This document shows, piece after piece, positions 1 to 15,269 of a stretch of 64,000 nucleotides of DNA. The DNA is taken from positions 189,674,378-189,738,377 of the forward strand of contig NC_090021.1 in assembly GCF_037176765.1 (NCBI RefSeq). Reading direction: 5' to 3'. How positions within the stretch are numbered: position 1 is the stretch's first letter; each line of letters opens with the position of its first letter. The translations under genes were made by a program, and so were the position numbers. Below the pieces are notes generated by a model that was given only the letters and a program-made list of their open reading frames with translations, was not told the origin of the DNA and did not search any database. This stretch comes from Anolis sagrei (Eukaryota > Chordata > Lepidosauria > Squamata > Anolidae).

Positions 1-1644
1 GTGAAAAGAACCTTGGCACTGATGAAAGATACAACATTCACAACACAGAATCATCCACACTACTTAGTATTCCTCAAGTCACTCGCAATGATACAGGAAA
101 ATATATCCTCACAATTGAGAATGGAGTTGGAAAACCAAAAACTTCATTTGTCAATGTTAAAGTACTTGACACTCCATCTGCATGCCAGAGACTAACACTT
201 AAAAATGTTTCTCGAGGAACCGTAACATTAGTATGGGAACCCCCGCTCATCAATGGTGGTGCTGAAGTAACCAATTACGTGGTTGAAAAAAGAGATGCTA
301 CAAAGAGAGCCTGGTCATCTGTTACGACAAAGTGCTCCAATACAACATTTAAGATAACCGATCTGTCAGAGAAAACTCCATACTTCTTCCGTGTTTTTGC
401 AGAAAATGAAAATGGATTGGGTGAACCTTGTGAAACCTCAGAACCAGTAAAAGCGGCTGAAGTTCCTGGACCAGTTCGGGATCTGACCATGAAAGATTCA
501 ACAAAGACTTCTGTCACTTTGCAATGGAACAAACCTGAATTTGATGGTGGTAGTCTCATATCAGACTATGTAATTGAAAAGAGACTAAAGGATGAAACAG
601 AATGGTCCTTTGCCGGGACATGTAAAGGATGTGAATTTGTAGCTGATAAGCTGAAGGAGCTTTCTGTTCAGGAATTCAGAGTGTTTGCTAAGAATGAAAA
701 AGGAAAAAGTGATGGTGTAACATCTGGGCCAATCACAGTGAAAGACTATGTCATAACACCTGAAGCAGACCTTTCTGATATACCTGGGGGACAGGTCACG
801 GTGAGAATAGGCTATAATGTACATGTTGAACTGCCCTATAAGGGAAAGCCCAAGCCCACTATGAGCTGGCTGAAAGACAACATGCCTCTTAAAGAAAGTG
901 AACAAGTTCGCTTCAAGAAAACAGAAAATAAAATAACTTTAAGCATTAAGAACGTGAAAAAAGAAAATGGCGGCAAATATACTTTAATTCTTGACAATGG
1001 TGTTCATCGAAAGTCATTCCCAATTACAGTTATAACACTGGGCCCTCCATCGAAGCCAAAGGGGCCTATCAAACTGGATGAAATTAAAGCAGACAGCATG
1101 GTTCTTTCATGGGGGGCTCCTGATGATGATGGAGGAGCTGAAATTACTGGTTACAGTGTTGAGAAGCGAGAAACTTCACAAACCAATTGGAAAATGGTAT
1201 GTTCCAGTGCAGAAAAGACCACTTTCAAAGTTCCCAACCTAGTCAAAGATATAGAGTATCAATTCAGAATCCGTGCAGAAAACAGATACGGCGTGAGTCC
1301 ACCACTTAACTCCATAGAGGTCATTGCAAGACACCAGTTTAAACCACCAGGTTCACCAGGGAAGCCTGTTGTTTACAATATAACAGCTGACGGAATGACC
1401 ATCTCTTGGGATGCTCCAGTTTATGATGGAGGTGCAGAAATTATTGGATACCATGTAGAAAAGAAAGAAAGAAACAGCATCTTGTGGCAGAAAGTAAATG
1501 TTTCACACATTTCAAATAGAGAATACAGAATTACCGGTTTAATGGAAGGCTTGGACTATCAGTTCCGTGTCTATGCAGAAAACTCAGCAGGATTGAGCTC
1601 TGCCAGTGATCCCAGCAAATTTACCTTGGCTGTCTCTCCAGTTG
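1..1644 (+). CDS. TTN: TTN exon 1 of window (partial): Ig-Fn3-Fn3-Ig-Fn3-Fn3
   Basis: Codons begin at position 3. The window opens inside an Ig domain (to about 165), followed by Fn3 (168-459), Fn3 (462-750), Ig (751-1040), Fn3 (1041-1335) and Fn3 (1338-1644). It ends phase 1 before GTAAGT. This is the first part of an 11-domain A-band super-repeat. The exon may be the tail of the very long A-band exon known in mammals; that is inference, because its start lies outside the window. Confidence 0.93.
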
Positions 1645-4600
1645 GTAAGTGACTTAGCACTCAAATGTTGAACACATATCTTCGTATTACTGTATGCACT
1701 TACGTTGATACATATTACTATGCACCCCTCTCTCCACCTTCCCTTTAGATCCACCTGGTACACCTGATTACATTGATGTGACTAGAGAAACTATCACTCT
1801 GAAGTGGACTGCACCTCTTCGTGATGGAGGCAGCAAGATTGTAGGCTACAGTATTGAGAAACGGCAAGGAAGTGGCGATCGCTGGGTCCGATGCAATTTT
1901 ACTGATGTCAGTGAGTGCCAATATACAGTGACAGGACTTAGCCCTGGTGATCGATATGAATTCAGAATACTGGCAAGAAATGCTGTTGGGACTATTAGCC
2001 CTCCTTCTCAGTCTTCAGGCTATATCATGACCAGAGATGAAGCTGGTAAGTGTCCTTTACTACTAGTGCAGCATGGTCCAGAACAACCACGCTCCGTCAG
2101 TTTCTGGGCTGCACTAGATTATTTATGGTTTAAGTGGGTTAGTATGGAATTCTAGTGACCAGTGGCATTCCTAGGGGGTTGAGGGGAGTGTGGGCTGCAC
2201 CAGACACCAAAATGACTGTCTCATTCAGAAGGAGCACCTCCCCATGCCTTCCACAGTTTTAGGTGGCAAGACCAGGCAGTGGGTGCAATCTTCCCATCTT
2301 TCCCTCTTCCCAGCAGGCCAACCCCAGGGTGGTAAGCTGGGTTGATTCTCCAAAACCTGGGGTTGCCTCCTTTCCCCATTCTGGGTGACACCAACCTTAG
2401 TGATGCCACTGTTAGTGATCGTTAGCTTACTATTTTCCCAACAATTCATTATTCCTTCTTAATATTTTGACAAACATAAAAAATTGTTCATTTATTCATT
2501 AAGAAAGCATGGTTAATGGTGAAGCTATTGTTTCAAATGTCCTTCAATGTTTTGATGCATTTCATAATTCTATTTTTAAATGTTTATTTTAATTGTACAT
2601 TATTTTAAGGCATCAAATAGTTGTCTATGTCTAAAGCCTCCTTGTGTCCCCTCCGGGGTTGAGAAAGGTGGGATAGAAATGTCATAAATAAATAAATAAG
2701 AAACGCAAAAGGGTGGCTCCAAACACAAATACTTCTTTTGCACTGAATACTGAAAGGAATTCTAAAATAAAATAACTAGCATGCCTCTTTGTATTATTTG
2801 TTGGAAAACTATGTTAGTGAGCACTAATAAGAATTATTTCTGAACATCATATTCCTTTTTTTTATTCTCTAGTTCCACCAAATATAGAATTTGGTGCTGA
2901 ACATTTCGAAGGTCTTACAGTTAAAGCTGGAGAAAGCATAAGACTTAAAGCTCTCATCACAGGCCGCCCAGTTCCTCAGGTGACATGGTTTAAAGATGGA
3001 CAAGAAATTGATAAGAGATTGAATGTAGAAATAAACACTGCCCTTGGCTTTAGCACCATCTTTGTAAGGGATGCTTCTCGGGACCACCGTGGAATATATA
3101 GAGTAGAAGCCAAGAATTCATCAGGAGCCAAACATGAAGATCTAACCATAAGAGTACAAGGTAACTTTGCATTCTTTTTTTTAAAAAAAAAACTTGCATC
3201 AAATTAGAGTTGGCTGACTTAATACAAGACAATTTAAATCACTAAGGATTTAAGTTATTTACTTAATTACTGTATTTATTTACTAATTATAAGTTAAATA
3301 ATTTCCACCAATACTTTTTCACACTTTTGATTTGGTACAAATTTGATAATTAAATAAGCTAATTTACAAGTCTACTTACAACATTTGGAAAATATTTTGT
3401 ATAAAGTAATAACTTAGAGTCTATGCTAAGATATGGATGCTGGATCATTACATTGGGAGTAATAAGAAATCAGTCCTGTAAGTGGACGAGCTTGTTCATT
3501 GTTGTTATGTACCTTCAAGTCATTTCTGACTTAGGGTGACCCTGGGGTGAACCTGTCATAGGGTTTTCTTGAAAAAAAAATGTTCAGGAGAGATGCCATT
3601 GCCTTCCTCTGAAGCCGAATGTGATTTGCACACACAGTCACCCAGTGGATTTCTATGGTCCAAGGGGCCTGATCTCTAGAATTGCAGTCCAGTGTTCAAA
3701 CCACTGCATCACACTGGTTCTTCCAACTAAATCTAAATGTTTGTCCCAGCTAGAGGAGACATATTGAATCAGCAGTTATGAATGCCGCGATGAAGATGAA
3801 TGTAGACTAGACACTCACAAACACAGAAACCTTTTGCCAAGGAACAAACTCAGTCATTGGGTTTTTTTGTAGTTTATGTAAAAGAACATATATACTTACA
3901 GAGTCCAAATGTTACCTTTAAGACACAAGCCTTGTGTAACTTCAAACTCCTTCCAGCAAACTCCTCCAACTGCACCTCTTTAACAATCCAGCTCCAACAA
4001 CTCACACTAAGGAGTAGTGCTTTAGTTCCTTTATTCCCCTTGTACCTGCCCCACCCTGGCTGTAACCACCCAATATTGGCCAGGTGGTTTGGCTCATTCC
4101 CTGCTGCATTGATCCTTGCATCACTTACATCATTTACTACTAGTTTTGTCTATGATTTTTTTCAACTATATTCTATCAGAAAATGTCAGTTTGGGGGCGG
4201 GGGATATATTTTTATCCTATAAATATATATATATATTTATATATATCCTGTAAATATATTTTTATACTATGGTATCATTCTATATTTTATCAGCACAATA
4301 CAAATAATCCATAATTTAATGTTACAGATACTCCAGGAAAAGTTGGTGGACCAATACGGTTTACCAATATTACAGAAGAGAAGGCCACGATGTGGTGGGA
4401 ACCTCCAGCTAATGATGGCTGTGCCGCCATTACTCATTACGTGATTGAAAAGCGTGAAACCAGCAGGGTGTCCTGGGCACTCATTGAGGACCATTGTGAA
4501 GCCTGCAGTTACAGTGCTGTCAAATTAATAAAAGGCAATGAATACCAATTCCGAGTTTCTGCAGCCAACAAGTTTGGTGTTGGCAGGCCCCTGGAATCTG

Positions 4601-7600
4601 ATCCATTTGTAGCACAACCACATTATAGTAAGTTAACTTTAAACTGAAGCAGTTGTTTCAATATACGTTTGCCAGTCTAATTGAGAATGTTCTCTGACGT
4701 CTGTTTTTATTATTATTCCATAGCTGTTCCTGATGCTCCTGGAACCCCAGAACCCAGCAATGTAACAGGAAACAGCATTACGCTCACATGGGAAAGACCC
4801 AAATCAGATGGTGGAAGTGATATTAATCAATACATCTTGGAGAGAAGAGAAAAGAAGAGCATTCTTTGGGTCAAAGTATCCAGCAAGAGGCCTATTACAG
4901 AAACAAGATTCAGAGTCACTGGCCTAACTGAAGGCAACGAATACGAGTTCCAGGTTTTGGCAGAAAATAAGGCTGGAGTGGGGCCACCAAGTGGTGTCTC
5001 AAGACTGATTAAATGCAGGGAGCCAGTCCACCCACCAAGTGCTCCTACAGTTGTTAAAGTGACAGATACTTCAAAGACAAGTGTCAGCTTAGAATGGACC
5101 AGGCCAGTTTTTGATGGAGGTTTAGAAATAATGGGCTACATCATTGAAATGTGCAAAGCCAATCTGGAAGAATGGCATAAGGTCAATGCTGAGACTTGCC
5201 TTGCTACCAAGTATACCGTGACTGACCTAGAACCCAATGAGCACTACAAATTCCGAGTCAGTGCCGTAAATGGTGCAGGCAAAGGAGAAAGCTGTGTAGT
5301 TTCTGCTTCCGTGCAAACCGTAGACAGGCTGTCTTCACCTGAACTTGATATTGACGCCAACTTCAAGCAGACTCATATTGTCAGAGCAGGTGCAACTATC
5401 CGTTTATTTATTGCCTATAAGGGCAGACCTGTGCCTACTGCTATATGGTCCAAAGCAGATTCTAATCTGACCTTGCGAGCTGACATTCATACAACAGATT
5501 CATTCAGTACATTAACTGTGGAGAACTGCAACAGAACAGATGCTGGCAAGTATGTCTTTACTGTAGAAAACAACAGTGGTAAGAAGGCCATTGCTTTCAC
5601 TGTTAAAGTGCTAGATACTCCTGGGCCACCAGGACCTATTACATTTAAGGATGTGACTAGAGACTCTATCACTTTAATGTGGGATGCTCCAATCTTGGAT
5701 GGAGGTGCCCGTATTCACCATTATATTGTGGAGAAACGGGAAGCAAGTCGCCGCAGTTGGCAGATTGTCAATGAAAAATGTACCCGACAGATTGCTAAGG
5801 TCTCTGATCTTGCAGAAGGCTTGCCCTACTTTTACCGTGTGTCAGCAGAAAATGAATATGGAGTAGGTGAACCCTGTGAATTAACAGAGCCAGTTGTAGC
5901 TACTGAAGAGCCTGCTCCACCTAAGAGATTAGACATTGTGGATACCACTAGGTCATCTGTGGAACTCGCTTGGCTTAAGCCAGATCATGATGGTGGTAGT
6001 CGTATTACTGGATACCTCTTGGAGATGAAACAGAAAGGGTCTGATGTCTGGGTTGAAGCTGGTCAAACAAAACAGTTGACTTTTACAGTTGAAGGTCTCA
6101 CAGAAAACACTGAATATGAGTTCCGGGTTAAAGCAAAGAATAATGCTGGCTATAGTCAACCAAGAGATGCCTTTGCTTCTGTCATTATTAAAGAACCACA
6201 AATTGAGCCAACTGCAGATCTCAGTGGAATAACTAACCAAACTGTAACCTGCAAAGCTGGAAGCACCTTCACTATTGATATACCAATTAGTGGGCGTCCT
6301 ATTCCCAAGGTAACATGGAAGCTTGAAGAAATGAGACTCAAAGAAACAGACAGAGTGACTATTAAGACAACAAAGGATAGAACTACTTTGACTGCAAAGG
6401 ACAGCATGAGAGGTGACTCTGGTAAATACTATTTAACACTTGAGAACACTGCTGGCGTGAAAACGTTCACTGTGACTGTCATTGTTATTGGAAGACCAGG
6501 TCCAGTTACACGACCCATAGAAATATCATCTATAACAGCGGAATCATGTGTGTTGTCATGGAAAGAACCTGAAGATGATGGAGGCAGTGACATTACAAAC
6601 TACATTGTTGAAAAGCGTGAATCTGGAACAACGGCATGGCAATTGGTAAATTCCAGTGTCAAACGTACACAGATCAAAGTCACACATCTCACTAAATATA
6701 TGGAATACAGTTTCCGTGTCAGTTCAGAAAACAGATTTGGTGTCAGCAAGCCAGTGGAATCAGTACCCATAGTGGCTGAGCATCCATTTGGTAAGACTCT
6801 TCTTTTTCCTTAGAATGTGCAAAATGGTTTTCCAGTTTTGTTTTGTTTCAAAGTATCTAATGCTTCATGTATTTTTTTTTCTTAATTAGTCCCACCAAGC
6901 CCACCCACCAGACCCGAGGTCTATTTTGTTTCTGCTAACGCTATGTCCATTCGATGGGAGGAACCATATCACGATGGTGGTAGCAAAATTGTTGGATACT
7001 GGATTGAAAGGAAAGAACGCAACACAATCCTTTGGGTGAAGGAAAATAAATCTCCATGTTATGAGTGCAACTACAAAGTAACTGGACTTGTGGAAGGCCT
7101 GGAGTATCAGTTCAGAACATACGCATTAAATGCTGCTGGCATTAGCAAACCTAGTGAAGCTTCCAGGCCAGTACTGGCCCAAAACCCAGTTGGTAAGTAT
7201 GACCAGTAGAGAAAATGTCTTTTTGGCCTTACTAAAAAGGTGACAATAAAATAATGTTTTCCAATATGTTATTCCTTTCTAGATCCACCAGGCAGACCAG
7301 AGGTAACAGATGTCACAAGATCTTCAGTGTCTTTAAGCTGGTCTGCTCCACTTTACGATGGTGGAAGCAAAGTTGTTGGCTATATTGTAGAACGCAAGCC
7401 ATTCAGTGCGACTGGAGATGGACGTTGGCTGAAATGCAACTACACCATTGTCTCAGAAAATTTCTTTACTGTAACAGCTCTCAGTGAAGGAGAGGAATAT
7501 GAATTCCGTGTGCTGGCAAAGAATGCTGCTGGTGTCATTAGCAAAGGATCTGAATCCACTGGCGCTGTTGCCTGTAGAGATGAATATTGTAAGAGACATT

Positions 7601-10600
7601 CGGATAGTTTTCCACATTATATAAATCCTGCTAGTGTTTTAAAATATCAGAATTTAAATTTATTTTGTTTGCTTTCCATAGCACCGCCTAAAGCTGAACT
7701 GGATGCCAAATTGCAAGGAGATATTGTAACAGTTAGAGCTGGGTCTGATCTTGTTCTTGAAGCATCCATTGGTGGAAAACCAGAACCAAAGGTCTTTTGG
7801 TCCAAGGGTGACAAGGAGCTGGACCCAAGTGAAAAGATCTCTTTACAATACACAAGCAAGCATGCCGTTGTCATCGTTAAGTTCTGTGACAGAAGCGATT
7901 CTGGAAAATACACCTTAACGGTCAAAAATGCTAGTGGAACGAAACAAGTTGCTGTCCTCGTCAAAGTGCTTGGTAAATGTTTTACGGTTGTTCATTTTCT
8001 GTGATGCAACTTTTCCCATCAAAACCTTTCTTAAGATAAAAGCATTTTGTTCATGGCTCTATTTGCCCATTGCTCCTTATTTGTAGATTCTCCTGGTCCC
8101 TGTGCTGGCAAAATCACCATCAGCAGAGTAACAGAAGAGAAGTGTACCTTGGCCTGGAATATTCCTCAAGAAGATGGAGGAGCAGAAATTACCCATTACA
8201 TTGTAGAGAGACGTGAGACCAGTAGGCTGAACTGGGTTATTGTTGAAGCTGAATGCCAAACAGTATCATGTGTGGTAACCAGACTTATTAAGAACAACGA
8301 ATACATATTCCGTATAAGAGCTGTCAACAAGTATGGGCCAGGTGTTCCACTGGAATCAGAACCCATTATTGCTAGAAATTCATTCAGTAAGTATCTTCCT
8401 AGTTCATATAAGAATTTATGATTGGATGAGAGCAAAGGAGGGCACATATGTAATAAACTATTCTCTCTTTTTCTTCTTCTCTCTCTCTCTTAAAAATATT
8501 TACAGCTATTCCATCTCCTCCTGGTGTACCGGAACCTGCGGGAGCTGGAAAAGAACACATCATTATTCAGTGGCAGAAACCAGAATCAGATGGGGGAAGC
8601 GAAATCGACACCTATCTGGTAGACAAACGGGAAAAGAAAAGCCTACGCTGGACACGGGTTAACAAAAACTACACCATTTATGATACAAGACTGAAAGTTA
8701 CTAATCTAATGGAAGGCAGTGAATATCAATTCCGTGTCACTGCTGTAAATGCTGCTGGAAACAGTGAGCCTAGTGATGCCTCCCACTACATTTTGTGCAA
8801 AGAACCATCATGTAAGTCTATGAAATTAATAATTTATTACACAGTAATTGGTAGGGTGGTCTTGTAAGGTTTAGAACAATTAAAAATGATTGTTTAGACC
8901 AAGGATGTCAAACTCCTTTTCATCAAGGGCCACATCAGTCTTAAGATTGCTTTCAAAGGGCCATTGAATCTATAGACAGAGAATCAATGGATACAGAGGG
9001 CCAACTATATTTTTAACATAGTGGTCAGTACACTTTAGTTTTTACCCCTTTTGAGTCCCCCAATGTCACTGAATCTCAGCTCCCATCAGTTTTTATTATC
9101 TACCATGTGAGCTGGAGATGAGAATTGCAAACCAACATCATCTGTGGCTCTGAGATTTGGGAGATGAAAAAGAACATTTTAAAGTCAAATCAGACATCAT
9201 ATGCACAAGTCTTGTATCTGAATTCAACCTCCCTGTCCTGATTAAACAAAACAAGTGCAGTCTTCCATGTTACTGTGTCACAACTCTCATAAGCTCTAGT
9301 CATCATGTCTAATGATGAGGAATACAGGAGTTGTAGTCCAGCATCCGGGGGGCCACATAAAGTGATATGGCGGGCTGAACTCGCCCTGCGGGCTTTGAGT
9401 CTGACACATGTGCTTTAGAGCATTCACCAGAGCTATAAATAGTGTATTTTAAAATATATATGTTTCAGAGATTTGTGTGCCATCCTGCACCAAGTTCTCA
9501 GTGTGACTTCAGCATTTGCATTTCACTTTTTTGCAGATTTTATGATTTCTGGCTCATAGAAATTGATGCCTGTATCAGATTCAGAAATTCTTAAGTATTG
9601 TGCTAGTGATATGAACATATGAAAGAGCACTTTCTTTTATTCCTGTGCTCCAGCTGGTAGCTACTTAATCAGAATTTTGTCTTCTTTTCAAAATACTCTG
9701 CTAAAAGGTTAACTTTGCTTTAGGATAGCCTTTCTCAATCTGAATCCCTCCAGATGTTTTGGACTACAGCTATCATTATGCCCAGATGGCTTTGGGCAAT
9801 GGAAATAGTAAGCGCAATGCATTACTATTTCCCATTAAGGGAAAGTCCTTTTCTATCAGAGACTACTACAACACAGATATAATGCAATAAGGAATAACAT
9901 GCATCCTAGTCATATTTCCTGCATGGGAAAAGGGAAATCCACAAAATGTTTCCGCTTCAGACTCATCGCTGGCATTCCAAACGATTTCTCACTGAATTAA
10001 ATAAAATAGTGACCCTGGTGTTCTGTTATGTAGAGGGCACTTTTTGTATGTAGCACAATGTCTTGTGTCATGTGATCTACATGTTTTTCCCTGATTTTTT
10101 CAGATCAACAATAGACAAGATTATATAGGTTAAATGATAAAAGAGGAAAAGCAGGCAGAAAAAATGTAATGCTTTTCTTTTGGGACAGAGAAATCCATAT
10201 TATGACTTTCTGACTCTCTCAGGCCCAATAATACTAATATTATGTTTCTTTTGTACCAGTGGTCAAAGAAACCATAACTTATTTTCCAATTATTTTGCAT
10301 CAGAATAATTATGCTGAAGCATTCTATCATTAATAGAACAGGTTTAGCTAAAGTGTATTTCAACTCTAGGACTAAAACCATGTAATTATACTTATTGTGG
10401 GAAGCTGAAAGTGATTGTTTTTTAAATGTTAAGTTGTAATTTGTCCATTGTAATAATATGAAACATGTTTTTTTCCCCAAAGACACTCCAGCAGCACCTT
10501 CACCACCAAGAATTGTGGACACTACTAAGACCAGCATAAGCTTGGCATGGACAAAACCCACATATGACGGTGGAGTTGACATATTAGGCTATGTTCTTGA

Positions 10601-13600
10601 AATGAAAGAAGAAGGTACTGAACAATGGTATAGGGCCCATACTACTGCCACCTTAAGGAACCCTGAATTCACTGTGACTGGTCTTAAAGTAAGCCAGAAA
10701 TACCGCTTTAGAGTGGCTGCCACCAACATCAATGGCATGAGTGAATACAGTGAGTCATCTGCAGAAATAGAACCTGTGGAAAGACTAGGTAAGGTCAAAA
10801 TCCATTATTTATAATCATTGACAATTTATAATTTAGAAATCTATCTAGATGCATTCAAACACTATTTTTTATTTCTCCCTCCATCACAGAAATACCAGAT
10901 CTTGAACTTGCTGAGGATCTAAAGAAGACCGTTGTTGTTAGAGCAGGTGGTTCTTTACGTCTAATGGTATCAGTATCTGGCAGACCTCCACCAATAATTA
11001 CATGGAGTAAGAAGGGTGTTGATTTGGCAAGCCGGGGAATTATTGACACCACAGATAGCTATACACTTTTGGTAGTGGATAAAGTCAACCGGTACGATGC
11101 TGGAAAATATGTCATTGAAGGTGAAAATCAATCAGGAAAGAAATCTGCAACAATTCTTGTAAAAGTCTATGGTAGGTACACATTTGAGGCTTTATTGTTA
11201 CAGAAAGAGGGTTGTCTATTGCTTTTGCCTGTATTTCTAAGTAGCACTTCATCAGATATAAGAAATGTTACAGAAACTTATTTAGATAGTAGTAGTTGTC
11301 ATTGTTGTCACAGTAGTTATGAATGAAATTAAAAGATCTTTGCAAAACAGATTTATAATGTGAACAGATCAGGCAATAATTAAGCAATATGAGAGCTAAG
11401 TGAACAGTAGAAAAAGGGAAGGAGGGAGAGAGAAGATAAGAGGAAAGCAGATTAAGAGCATAGCAACTGGTTCCGGGAATAATACATGGTCTGTGAGATT
11501 TATTTGAGTAGTACAGGAAAAGACATGCATTTACAAAAAAAAAATAGCAACATCTGTTTTGCCTTTCTCCACTGCAGATACACCTGGCCCACCAGCAGCC
11601 GTGAGAGTCAAAGAGGTCTCAAAAGATTCTGTGACAATTACTTGGGATATTCCTACTATTGATGGTGGTGCTCCTGTCAACAACTACATCATTGAGAAAC
11701 GTGAAGCTGCTATGAGAGCTTACAAGACAGTCACTACTAAATGCAGCAAAACCTTTTATCGAATTTCTGGACTCATTGAAGGTGCCAGATACTATTTCCG
11801 AGTGCTTCCAGAAAACATCTATGGTATTGGTGAACCCTGTGAGACCTCAGATGCAGTACTGGTGTCAGAGGTTCCAAGTGTACCCCAGAAACTGGAGGTG
11901 GTTGATACTACGAAATCTACTGTATCACTTGCATGGGAAAAACCACAGCACGACGGTGGCAGCAGATTAACTGGCTATGTAATTGAGGCTAGCAAAGCTG
12001 GAACTGAAAGATGGATGAAGGTTGTAACACTCAAACCCACGGTCTTAGAACACACAATAATTTCATTAAATGAAGGCGAACAATACTTGTTTAGAGTGAG
12101 AGCACAAAATCAGAAGGGCGTGTCTGAACCAAGAGAAGTAGTCACAGCAGTGACAGTACAAGAACAAAAAGGTAAGAATCATAATGATAAAGAAAATCAA
12201 AACATTATTGACATTGTTGATAAGTAGCTCACAAGGATTGGCATCATATTGAGTTTCCTTTCTTCTTCCTAGTTATGCCTGCAATTGATCTTGCTGGAAT
12301 TCCTCAAAAGACTGTTCATGTACCAGCTGGCAGGCCTATAGAACTAAGTATCCCAATTTCTGGAAGACCACCTCCAGCAGTGTCTTGGTTCTTTGCTGGC
12401 TCTAAACTAAGAGAATCCGAACGTGTCAAGGTTGAGACAGTTGCTAAGACAGCTAAACTAACCATACGTGAGACCACAATACATGATACTGGGGACTACA
12501 CACTTGAACTGAAGAATACAACTGGAACTGCTCTTGAAAAAATAAAAGTCATTATTCTTGGTAAGAATGTGTTTTGAAGATATAACTATCCACTATTTTT
12601 CTTGCGTATTTCCCCCCTAAATTCAGATATGCTGACTATGACCTTATTATTATTTACTTACATATCTTCTTTTCTTTTTAATAGACAAACCTGGACCGCC
12701 CACTGGGCCTATTAAAGTTGTTGATATTGACTCAACTTTTGTAACCATTTCCTGGGAACCACCAGAGATGGATGGTGGTGCCGCATTAAGTGGCTACGTA
12801 GTGGAACAGCGTGATGCTCACCGCCCAGGATGGCTACCAGTGTCTGAATCTGTAACCCGAACAACATTTAAGTTTAGTAAACTCACTGAGGGTACTGAAT
12901 ATGTGTTCCGTGTGGCTGCTACCAACCGCTTTGGAATTGGTTCATACTTACAGTCCGAAATCATAGAATGCAAAAGCAGAATCAGTAAGTAAATATATTC
13001 CTACTCCTCTACACTAGTTTATATTGACACATATAGACATTTCTTGCAAAATAAACACTATATTAATTCTGATTTTCTTTTGTTTAAAAAGATTGAATCC
13101 AGACAATCAAGAATGTATTTGTAAAACAATGCAGCACCATGTACCTGAATATTAATAATGAAGTATGATTGTATACTCCCTCTCCCACACTTTTTGAAAT
13201 GTAGGTATTCCTGGTCTTCCTGGTACCCCAGAAGTATTTGATATCTCCCGTGATGGAATGACACTTACTTGGTATCCACCAGAAGAAGATGGTGGTTCAC
13301 AGATCACTGGTTATATCGTGGAACGCAAAGAAGTTAGATCAGATAGATGGGTCCGTGTCAATAAAATAGCGGTCACTATGACACGCTACCGATCAACCGG
13401 ATTGATTGAAGGACTGGAGTATGAACACCGTGTAACAGCTATCAATGCTAGGGGCACTGGCAAGCCAAGCAGAGCTTCCAAACCTGCAGTTGCTATGGAT
13501 CCAATTGGTAAGTAATGTTTTGTATTCATACTGCACGCTAGATGTAGCAGTTTATTTCTTATTTAATCCTATTATCAAGAAAATACTTGAGAAATGGTTG

Positions 13601-15231
13601 ATAGTATTAGTATTAATAGTATTATTTTATTAATTTCAGACAGCAAAACTATTCAAAAATATTTAATTAGTGTATTTGAATATGCTCTGATCCCATATTC
13701 CAGCTCCCCCAGGCAAACCTCAGAATCCAAGAGTTACAGATACAACAAGAACATCTATTTCCCTGGCTTGGAGTCCACCAGAAGATGAAGGCGGGTCCAA
13801 AGTGACTGGCTATTTGATTGAAATGCAAAAGGTTGATCAGTTTGAATGGACCAAATGCAACACGACTCCAACCAAGATCCGTGAATACACACTGACACAT
13901 CTTCCACAAGGGGCAGAATATAGGTTCCGTGTCCTGGCTTGTAATGCTGGTGGCCCTGGTGAACCTGCCGATGTGCCAGGAGTAGCCAAAGTGACTGAAA
14001 TGCTTGGTAAGATACTGTAATTATGACTTCTTCATGAAGAAAATGAATGAAAAATGCTACTTAAGCTTTCATGCATTCAACATGTAATATTTTTCTCCTT
14101 TACAGAATTTCCTGATTATGAACTTAGTGAAAAATATCTGGAAGGTGTCTTTGTAAGACAAGGTGGGGTAATTAAGCTTACAGTGCCAATTAAAGGTAAA
14201 CCACTCCCAATTTGCAAATGGACTAAAGAAGGGCATGATGTCATCAAGAGAGCCATGATTGCCACTTCTGAATCACATACTGAACTCGTAATAAAAGATG
14301 CTGAAAGAGAAGATTCCGGTACCTATGATTTGACACTTGAAAACAAATGTGGCAAGAAGGTTGTTTACATCAAGGTCAGAGTGATTGGCACTCCAAATCC
14401 ACCAGAAGGGCCACTAGAGTATGATGACATCCAAGCACGCTCTGTAAGAGTCAGCTGGAAATCGCCAACTGATGATGGTGGCGCCGATTTACTGGGTTAC
14501 ATTGTTGAAAGGCGAGAAGTACCAAAGACTGCCTGGTACACTGTTGATTCCAGAGTAAAGGGTACATCATTAGTAGTGAAAGGACTAAAAGAAAATGTGG
14601 AATATCACTTCCGTGTTTGCGCTGAAAACCAGTTTGGTGTAAGCAGATCTCTCAAATCTGAAGAACCAGTTGTGCCGAAGACACCTTTGCGTACGTAAAC
14701 GTTTCAACTTTCTTCATTTGCATACAGAAGGGGGAAAGGATTACTAAGATCCATTATGGGACACGTACTCCGATGATGTAGCCTTAGTTTGTGTTCTGAT
14801 TCAATCTATCTTAGAAACTAGTTAGTTGCACCACTTGAAGGAGTTCTAAGCTACAGGCAAATAGGGCACTGGAGAATCACATATGCAGTCCTCCCTCTTA
14901 CAAGTTGTAAGTTTAGTTTACATCATCATAAATACTGAACTGGATACCAACTCATATCTTTATTTTGGTCATCCTTCAAAAATGTCGGAGTTATTCACCT
15001 TTTGCTCACAATAAACCCATGCCACAAGTAAGGCAAACACATAATCACATAACTTATTGATCTTTATAGCTAAAGGGATAGTTAAGCCTATGTTTTTTGC
15101 TCTGGTTTGATTAATATCTACACAATATTGTATTGTAATTTTTTATATTTGCTTTGTTTTAAATTGTCATAAGATTGTGTGGTTGTTAGCCACCATGAGT
15201 CCCCATAGGGATAGAGGCAAGGTACAAATAA

Positions 15232-15269
<38 letters not shown>

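Larger units (their letters stand above)
3161..4327 (+). other. TTN: TTN intron 3 (contains a SINE and an AT-rich tract)
   Basis: This 1167-bp intron contains a minus-oriented tRNA-derived SINE (see separate entry) and an alternating TA tract at about 4217-4262. No exon was seen between 3161 and 4327. Open frames here have no titin-like motifs. Confidence 0.6.

Noticed and set aside
10130-10582. 150-residue minus-strand frame overlapping TTN exon 11
   Set aside because: It is antisense to intron and exon DNA of titin, with no protein motif.
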